A stretch of DNA of 64,000 nucleotides. Source: Brevibacillus antibioticus (GTDB lineage Bacteria > Bacillota > Bacilli > Brevibacillales > Brevibacillaceae). Of the stretch, positions 59,671 to 64,000 are shown one piece after another. The number at the start of each line of letters is the position of its first letter. Within the stretch, counting starts at the first letter, position 1. Location: contig NZ_SZNK01000001.1 of NCBI RefSeq assembly GCF_005217615.1, positions 4,897,001-4,961,000 on the forward strand, read 5' to 3'. Made by a program: the position numbers and the translations under genes. The notes under the pieces are model-generated. The model was not told where the DNA came from and searched no databases. It saw only the letters and a list, made by a program, of their open reading frames with translations.

Positions 59671-61560
59671 TTAATAGACTCGAGTGATGATATACAGCTT
59701 GTACAGTGAACCAAAGAAGAAGCGATACAAGACCAAAAGAAGCAGCCCGTAGAAATAAATCTCCAACGGTGGGCTCGGAATCGTCATATACCTTACGTCG
59801 ATCATTTGATTTTGATGGAGCTTGGTGAAATCGAACATAGGGTTCAACTCCAACTGCTGTAACATCTTCTCTGTGTCCATCAGTACCTTAGGCGGTATAT
59901 CCATTACCTGCCCCATTTCAAATTCTAAGATTCCGGTTTTTTCAATCTCGATCGAACTTTCCTTCGTAATGACAAGGATAGGCGTATCACCCAGATAGCC
60001 AATATTCACCCAGCCTGAAGGAGTAATGCTTCTGATGGCTCCGGTTTCATTGAGCGTTAGATAATTGTCGTAAGCGATGGAGCTATTTCCGTCCTTATTG
60101 GTTTTGGAATATCGATAAATTTTCAGATCATGGAGATTCGTTATCTTCGTCTGAACAAACTGATTGGGTCCTATCTGTCCCAAAGCTTCTGGCGATGATA
60201 TGTTGACCAGTCCATTCAAGTGAAGCTGAATATATGAAATGGGAGTTAATTTTGTATGATCCACAAACGCGTTGAATAGAAGAGATTGAAAAAGCATGAT
60301 GAGAGCAAGGGCCACCGTAGCTATGGCTACTTGAAAATGAATGGCTGGCTTTATTTGTTTATTCAAGCCTTCCCGTTCGCCCAGCTCCGCAGTCAGTTGC
60401 TGTAAGGCAAGCTTCCGTTCTTTGGCTGGCAGCTTCTTTGCTTGCTTCATCATGCTTCCACGAATCTGGGTGAGCAAAATGAGCGCCTCGTAATCGTGCG
60501 GACTGTTTGCGAGCAGCTGTTCAAATGTGACTTTTGCTTGAGCTGCATTACCCAGCTTCAGCTGACATTTTCCAAGTAGGCTCAGTGCTTCCGGATGGTT
60601 TGGGAGTTGAGACAAGATGTACTCGCAGTCCTTCTGAGTCTCGGTGATATGTTGTTTGTGGTACCATATGTAGGCTCGAGCCAGGTAGCTGTCGATATCG
60701 TCTGGCTGAATGCTAATGATACGGGAATATGCGTCGAGTGCACCATCCGTGTCTCCGATGCGCTGGCAATACTCTCCCTGGAGACGAAGCAATTCGGGTT
60801 CATCGGCAAATAAGGCAATAGCCGCGTTAAGTGAGCTGCTTGCTTGCTCCAGTTGATTTTCTTTCAAGGCTTGATAAGCTGCATCGCGGTAAGACAAAAA
60901 TAGATCAAGATCGAGATGGGGCGCCGCAAGCAACGTGTCAAAACGCAATCCTGGCTCGTCTAGCTGCTTCAGATAGTATTGGCAAAAATTTTTCGAGTGC
61001 TTGTCCATATAAAGAGGCTTTTGAATAAGCTCTCGCCATTGAAAGCAATCCTCTAGTAGTAACCACACGCTTTTGGGCAAATGGTGGTGCTCGTGTAGAA
61101 AGTGAAAGAGGCGATCACTGACGATTCTGCTCTGATGTATATTCCACACTAAGTCAGAACGGAGCAGCTTTGTCCAATTTTCCGGATAGATTCTGGAAGG
61201 GAAATCGTCGTACAAAGCTTTTACTTGCTCCATAATAGTGTCTATCTGTGCAACTGGATCATTGCGCTCTGGTTCGGCGTCCATATGTTGAAAGGGCAGC
61301 CGACGCTGAACAGTGAGGATGGGAGTATCCTCTTCCATTTGTACAGGGGGTTCTGCATCGGCTATGGATGTCACTTCTGCCTTTGGTTTTCCCTGTCGCT
61401 GCTTCGCCATCTTGATGGCCAGATCGTATGCTTCTCCCAGTTGTTGGTAGCCCTCCGAATCCTCTTCCGGGTGATGCAGCTTCAGCTTTTTCGCATAGGC
61501 TTTTTTAATCGTCGAAATATCATCGGTAGGATCGATGTCCAGTATCCTCCAAATATTCAC
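59671..61560 (-). CDS. J-domain and TPR membrane protein
   Basis: 629 residues from a GTG. Residues 1-55 form a J-domain (IWRILDIDPTDDISTIKKAYAKKLKLHHPEED), but the HPD motif needed to stimulate Hsp70 ATPase is HPE here, so partner activation may be lost or altered. Residues 235-355 hold TPR units (PELLRLQGEYCQRIGDTDGALDAYSRIISIQPDD). Two membrane helices (about 405-425 and 605-620) bracket an external domain (430-600) with YDNYLTLNETGAIRSITPSG. AAAGGTGG lies 11 nt before the start. Function unknown; co-transcribed with DUF1266. Confidence 0.85.
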   Translation of the reverse strand: MNIWRILDIDPTDDISTIKKAYAKKLKLHHPEEDSEGYQQLGEAYDLAIKMAKQRQGKPKAEVTSIADAEPPVQMEEDTPILTVQRRLPFQHMDAEPERNDPVAQIDTIMEQVKALYDDFPSRIYPENWTKLLRSDLVWNIHQSRIVSDRLFHFLHEHHHLPKSVWLLLEDCFQWRELIQKPLYMDKHSKNFCQYYLKQLDEPGLRFDTLLAAPHLDLDLFLSYRDAAYQALKENQLEQASSSLNAAIALFADEPELLRLQGEYCQRIGDTDGALDAYSRIISIQPDDIDSYLARAYIWYHKQHITETQKDCEYILSQLPNHPEALSLLGKCQLKLGNAAQAKVTFEQLLANSPHDYEALILLTQIRGSMMKQAKKLPAKERKLALQQLTAELGEREGLNKQIKPAIHFQVAIATVALALIMLFQSLLFNAFVDHTKLTPISYIQLHLNGLVNISSPEALGQIGPNQFVQTKITNLHDLKIYRYSKTNKDGNSSIAYDNYLTLNETGAIRSITPSGWVNIGYLGDTPILVITKESSIEIEKTGILEFEMGQVMDIPPKVLMDTEKMLQQLELNPMFDFTKLHQNQMIDVRYMTIPSPPLEIYFYGLLLLVLYRFFFGSLYKLYIITRVY

Positions 61561-61644
61561 AAGTCGTCACGCCACCTTTTACGTGTGATTCATCTGTTGT
61601 TTCATGATTATAATCGACTAGGATAATTTTAACTATCATGGAAA

Positions 61645-61698
61645 AATAAAAAAGACGCAGACCTTCTTTCCTTGTGAGAAGAAGCTCCGCGTCTTTTG
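61645..61698 (-). terminator. terminator downstream of the ETX/MTX2 gene
   Basis: AAAAGACGC (61651-61659) and GCGTCTTTT (61690-61698) pair, with a structured 30-nt interior. On the minus strand TTTTTTATTTTT follows. Confidence 0.8.
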
Positions 61699-61831
61699 AC
61701 AGGTATGGTCGTTGCAATTTCGAACGGCGTAAACACATCATAGGGTTGCAGGTAGGTAAGACTCTTCCCACTGAGTCGGTTTTGTTTGTCCAATCTAGCC
61801 CAAACAGCTATCTACCATCCTGCTGGAATCA

Positions 61832-62629
61832 TCAAAGAAGTATTATATCCCCAGTAATATCTAGTGCACTATATTTCGCGATTTCTTGTGGCGTTAACGA
61901 CTCAGACTCGCCAATTTCTGTATTAACATCAAAGATGACTGTATTTTTAATTGTACCTTTAATTTCACCTGTTGTCTTATTTAATACTAAAGCAGCATCA
62001 GTAAACTTATAGTAGTGATCTTCAACCTTTTTCGGGAAATTTGCACCAAATCTACCTGTTACTTCAATAGGAGCTGTAAATTCCATTGATTCTTTTAATT
62101 TTGTACCAACCATCGTTATTTTTTTCTTACTTTTAGCAGGAACCGTGACTTCTACAGTTGCTGTAGCAGTTTTTGATTCTGTTTCAGATTTTGACTCACC
62201 TACAGTGGTACTAATCGAAAATTCCAGCCCTGACTGGAAAACTCCTTCGATACCAAAACTCGTTGATATCGTTAAACCTGTCGTGCTTTCTGATGACCAT
62301 GATTGCTCATTCATCCAGCTCGCTTGAACTTCTAATGTAAGGGTTGCTTTTTCCTTTCCACGATTTACAGCCGTATGACTACTAACTACTTCATCTATTG
62401 GAGGTTGACTGGCTCCGTTTGAATAAGAGAATGGTCCTACTGTTTTATAGCATGGATGACCATAACGCTCTGTGATAGCAGGTTCAACAGCATCAAAATA
62501 CGTTTCACTGTTAAGCGCAATACCATCGGGATTAACCCCGTATCTATTCTTAAATGCCTGCCTAACACTTTCTGGACTTGAATTTAACGCAGGTAAATCT
62601 GCAAATAATAGCTTTTCTTGAACTGACAT
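61832..62629 (-). CDS. ETX/MTX2 family aerolysin-type pore-forming toxin
   Basis: 265 residues. The beta pore-forming module is clear: TLTLEVQASWMNEQSWSSESTTGLTISTSF, the Ser/Thr-rich amphipathic insertion strands (EFSISTTVGESKSETESKTATATVEVTVPAKSKKKITM), then MEFTAPIEVTGRFG. This is the ETX/MTX2 fold of epsilon toxin and mosquitocidal Mtx2/Mtx3. There is no signal peptide, as in crystal-type or lysis-released insecticidal relatives, so it may be packed in sporulating cells. GGGAGG precedes the ATG by 7 nt. A terminator-separated single gene. Confidence 0.9.
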   Translation of the reverse strand: MSVQEKLLFADLPALNSSPESVRQAFKNRYGVNPDGIALNSETYFDAVEPAITERYGHPCYKTVGPFSYSNGASQPPIDEVVSSHTAVNRGKEKATLTLEVQASWMNEQSWSSESTTGLTISTSFGIEGVFQSGLEFSISTTVGESKSETESKTATATVEVTVPAKSKKKITMVGTKLKESMEFTAPIEVTGRFGANFPKKVEDHYYKFTDAALVLNKTTGEIKGTIKNTVIFDVNTEIGESESLTPQEIAKYSALDITGDIILL

Positions 62630-62676
62630 TTCCCAACCTCCCGTAATTGGTTTTTATTTACACTATTAGGTAAGTG

Positions 62677-62696
62677 ATTTGATAAGAACATCAAAT
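62677..62696 (-). promoter_or_regulatory. Inverted repeat upstream of the ETX/MTX2 gene
   Basis: ATTTGAT-AAGAAC-ATCAAAT, a 7-bp perfect dyad about 48 bp before the start codon. It could be an operator or a leader hairpin; no T-run follows. Confidence 0.5.
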
Positions 62697-62810
62697 TACT
62701 CTATTTGGTAAATTCCTCTTATGACCTAGGGCTGTCATCAAGATTTAGCTGTGCCTTGTTTTTGCTGATCAGGACGATGTGTATCCGTAGAAAATAACCA
62801 TCACGGACAT

Positions 62811-62845
62811 AAGAAAGCCCCACCTTTACACGTGAAAGGTGAGGC
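62811..62845 (-). terminator. terminator of the small acidic protein gene
   Basis: CACCTTT (62821-62827) and AAAGGTG (62835-62841) pair around ACACGTG, with outer GCC/GGC. On the minus strand CTTTCTTAT follows. Confidence 0.75.
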
Positions 62846-62873
62846 AACGATAGTACACCAAGTCGTTAAGTTT

Positions 62874-63032
62874 TTACTCTTCCGGCGTTCGATCCAGGAA
62901 CAGCCGCGTTACCTTTGTGTAATCCCCTTTTTCCACTTCTGTTTCCGTCGCCTTTTCTTCCAAAGGATCATGACCGGACATGCTTGGCGCTACTGTAGGC
63001 TCGTGCTCGGCAGAACCTTGCTTTTTCTCCAT
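62874..63032 (-). CDS. Small acidic protein
   Basis: 52 codons, ATG at 63032, six nt after AAAAGGAGTGG. The product starts MEKKQGSAEHEPTVAPSMSG and ends TKVTRLFLDRTPEE. It is hydrophilic, charged (many Glu/Lys), without cysteines or a membrane helix, probably disordered. No family recognised. A terminator follows by about 25 bp, which supports it as a real monocistronic gene. It lies between the toxin and DJ-1 genes on the same strand. Confidence 0.7.
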   Translation of the reverse strand: MEKKQGSAEHEPTVAPSMSGHDPLEEKATETEVEKGDYTKVTRLFLDRTPEE

Positions 63033-63094
63033 GATTCACCACTCCTTTTGCCAGTAGGGTGTGATGGATAAAGCGTTCTTATTCTCGCACTCAT

Positions 63095-63685
63095 TTATAC
63101 AAGAAACCCCATCAAGCGTTTCACTTGGTCGGTGTTTTCGCGGGATGTCAGCGACTCCAGAAGAGTAAACGCCACATCAAAAGCGGTCGATGGATTGTAC
63201 GAGGTAATAATATTGTTGTCGATCACGATGGATTGGTCAGGGATAACATTCGCACCCATTGCTGCCAGCTGCTTTTGTCTCAATTGGTTGTTCAGGTTGT
63301 AGGTCGTTGCGTTTCGTCCATGTAAAATCCCACTTTTGCCGAGGGGCAGTGCGCCAACACAGATGGAGGCGATCACTTTGCCTTGCTTTTCAAATTCACG
63401 GATGAAAGCGAGAACGTCCTCGCGATAAGCATCCTCATAAAAGCCTGCATGCTCAAAACCGCCAGGCAGTGCTAGTGCATCGAAGTCATTTACATCCGCC
63501 TCATCGATCACCATTTCGGGGATTACGGTAAAATTCCACGTGCATTTCAACTCTTTGCGCGTTCCCACCGTCACCAGCTCCGTTGTCCCGTCGCCCTCTT
63601 CCTTATTCCAGCCGATTACATCTGTAAATACGCTGGCCTCTACTGCTTCAAAACCATTCGGTAATAACAAGCACACTTTTTTCAT
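63095..63685 (-). CDS. DJ-1/PfpI family protein
   Basis: 196 residues. DJ-1-like fold: VCLLLPNGFEAVEASVFTDVIGW (with Glu14-type acid), DALALPGGFEHAG, and the nucleophile elbow KVIASICVGALPLG with Cys at residue 109 approximately. This is the glyoxalase-III or YajL/Hsp31-like branch; the activity cannot be fixed from sequence. The start follows AGGAGCTG. It is divergent from a LysR gene and likely its target. Confidence 0.9.
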   Translation of the reverse strand: MKKVCLLLPNGFEAVEASVFTDVIGWNKEEGDGTTELVTVGTRKELKCTWNFTVIPEMVIDEADVNDFDALALPGGFEHAGFYEDAYREDVLAFIREFEKQGKVIASICVGALPLGKSGILHGRNATTYNLNNQLRQKQLAAMGANVIPDQSIVIDNNIITSYNPSTAFDVAFTLLESLTSRENTDQVKRLMGFLV

Positions 63686-63776
63686 CGAAAATCAGCTCCT
63701 CTGTTCGAATCGTTCAAGCCGTACCGGTACATACCAAGAATGATATGCTATCATTAGTTATTAGTAAAAATGAAAG

Positions 63777-63797
63777 TTCTGAAGATGATCTTCAGAA
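63777..63797. promoter_or_regulatory. Perfect palindrome between DJ-1 and LysR genes
   Basis: TTCTGAAGAT-G-ATCTTCAGAA, 10-bp arms, 39 bp before the LysR start. Position fits a LysR dimer site; a nested T-N11-A-type pattern is present. Confidence 0.65.
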
Positions 63798-63835
63798 TTT
63801 CTAATAATAAAACAAGCGGGCAAGGGGGAGTGAGC

Positions 63836-64000
63836 ATGGAAATTCGCCAATTTCAAACCTTTAAGGCAGTCGTCGATTTCAACAGCTTTACGAAGGCCGC
63901 ACAAGCACTGCAATATTCACAGGCGACGATTACGTCCCATATTCAGCAGCTGGAAGAAGGAATGGGTGTCCCCTTGTTTGATCGACTGGGAAAGAAAATT
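63836..64000 (+). CDS. LysR family transcriptional regulator, 5' part
   Basis: The first 55 codons of a LysR protein, cut by the window edge. The winged helix-turn-helix is clear: MEIRQFQTFKAVVDFNSFTK, AAQALQYSQATITSHIQQLE and GVPLFDRLGKK. AAGGGGGAG precedes the ATG at 63836. It probably regulates the divergent DJ-1/PfpI gene through the palindrome at 63777. The sensor domain is not in the window. Confidence 0.93.
   Translation, partial: MEIRQFQTFKAVVDFNSFTKAAQALQYSQATITSHIQQLEEGMGVPLFDRLGKKI

Noticed and set aside
1-64000. CRISPR arrays, rRNA, insertion sequences
   Set aside because: No regularly spaced direct repeats, rRNA stretches or transposase frames were seen on either strand.

Overview
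The window looks like a chromosomal segment of a Brevibacillus-type, spore-forming member of the Bacillota. Ribosome binding sites are strong AGGAGG-like sequences, intergenic regions are AT-rich with many intrinsic terminators, and the gene content (exosporium-like proteins, a Vpr-like protease, malate:quinone oxidoreductase, cysJI, ter stress genes, an aerolysin-type toxin) fits that group. The genus is an inference from content, not from a marker gene.

Layout. 0-6.3 kb: the tail of an incoming gene, a WYL regulator, a DUF2785 protein, a large uncharacterised protein, and a run of small genes (165-aa unknown, DUF4303, 137-aa unknown, TPR) that resembles an immunity-gene cluster without a toxin. 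6.4-8 kb: a zinc-less MDR oxidoreductase divergent from an HxlR regulator. 8.1-18.7 kb: a complete ter stress and biosynthesis locus on the minus strand (terB, CitE-like aldolase, PRTase/TRSP, StiP/Pelota, HAD, three TerD, one double-TerD, TerC, ATP-grasp), split by internal terminators. 18.9-20.4 kb: an unknown protein and an R2K-type ATP-grasp. 20.6-27.5 kb: a class I lantibiotic operon (precursor, LanB, LanC, LanT, small membrane peptide). 28.4-30.4 kb: two related exosporium-like proteins. 30.6-31 kb: a collapsed FAD-oxidase pseudogene. 31.2-35.3 kb: a GC-rich SAM methyltransferase and a double-kinase hybrid sensor. 35.4-39 kb: cysJI. 39-41.6 kb: a second set of immunity-like genes (TPR-SUKH, DMP19, unknown). 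42-48 kb: mqo, subtilisin-like protease, ankyrin protein. 48.1-50 kb: a BlaI/M56 sensor pair. 50-56.7 kb: an ECF sigma/anti-sigma pair with two secreted paralogous proteins and rtcB. 56.7-64 kb: VOC, AraC, TIGR01777, DUF1266, a J-domain/TPR membrane protein, an ETX/MTX2 toxin, a small acidic protein, DJ-1/PfpI and the start of a LysR regulator.

Two systems stand out. (1) The ECF sigma factor gene (56.1-56.6 kb) and two distant genes for secreted YcdB/PepSY-like proteins (50.1 and 53.3 kb) share one promoter pattern, (G)YGACC-TTTT...N16 spacer...CGACT(W), which defines a local ECF regulon whose anti-sigma factor carries a large extracytoplasmic region resembling its own targets. (2) The lantibiotic precursor has an unusual Cys/Thr-rich core (7 Cys, consecutive TxxC units, a nisin-like CTPGC at the C-terminal rather than the N-terminal end). 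Its gene is bracketed by a perfect 16-bp inverted repeat, and the operon lacks recognisable protease, immunity-transporter and two-component genes.
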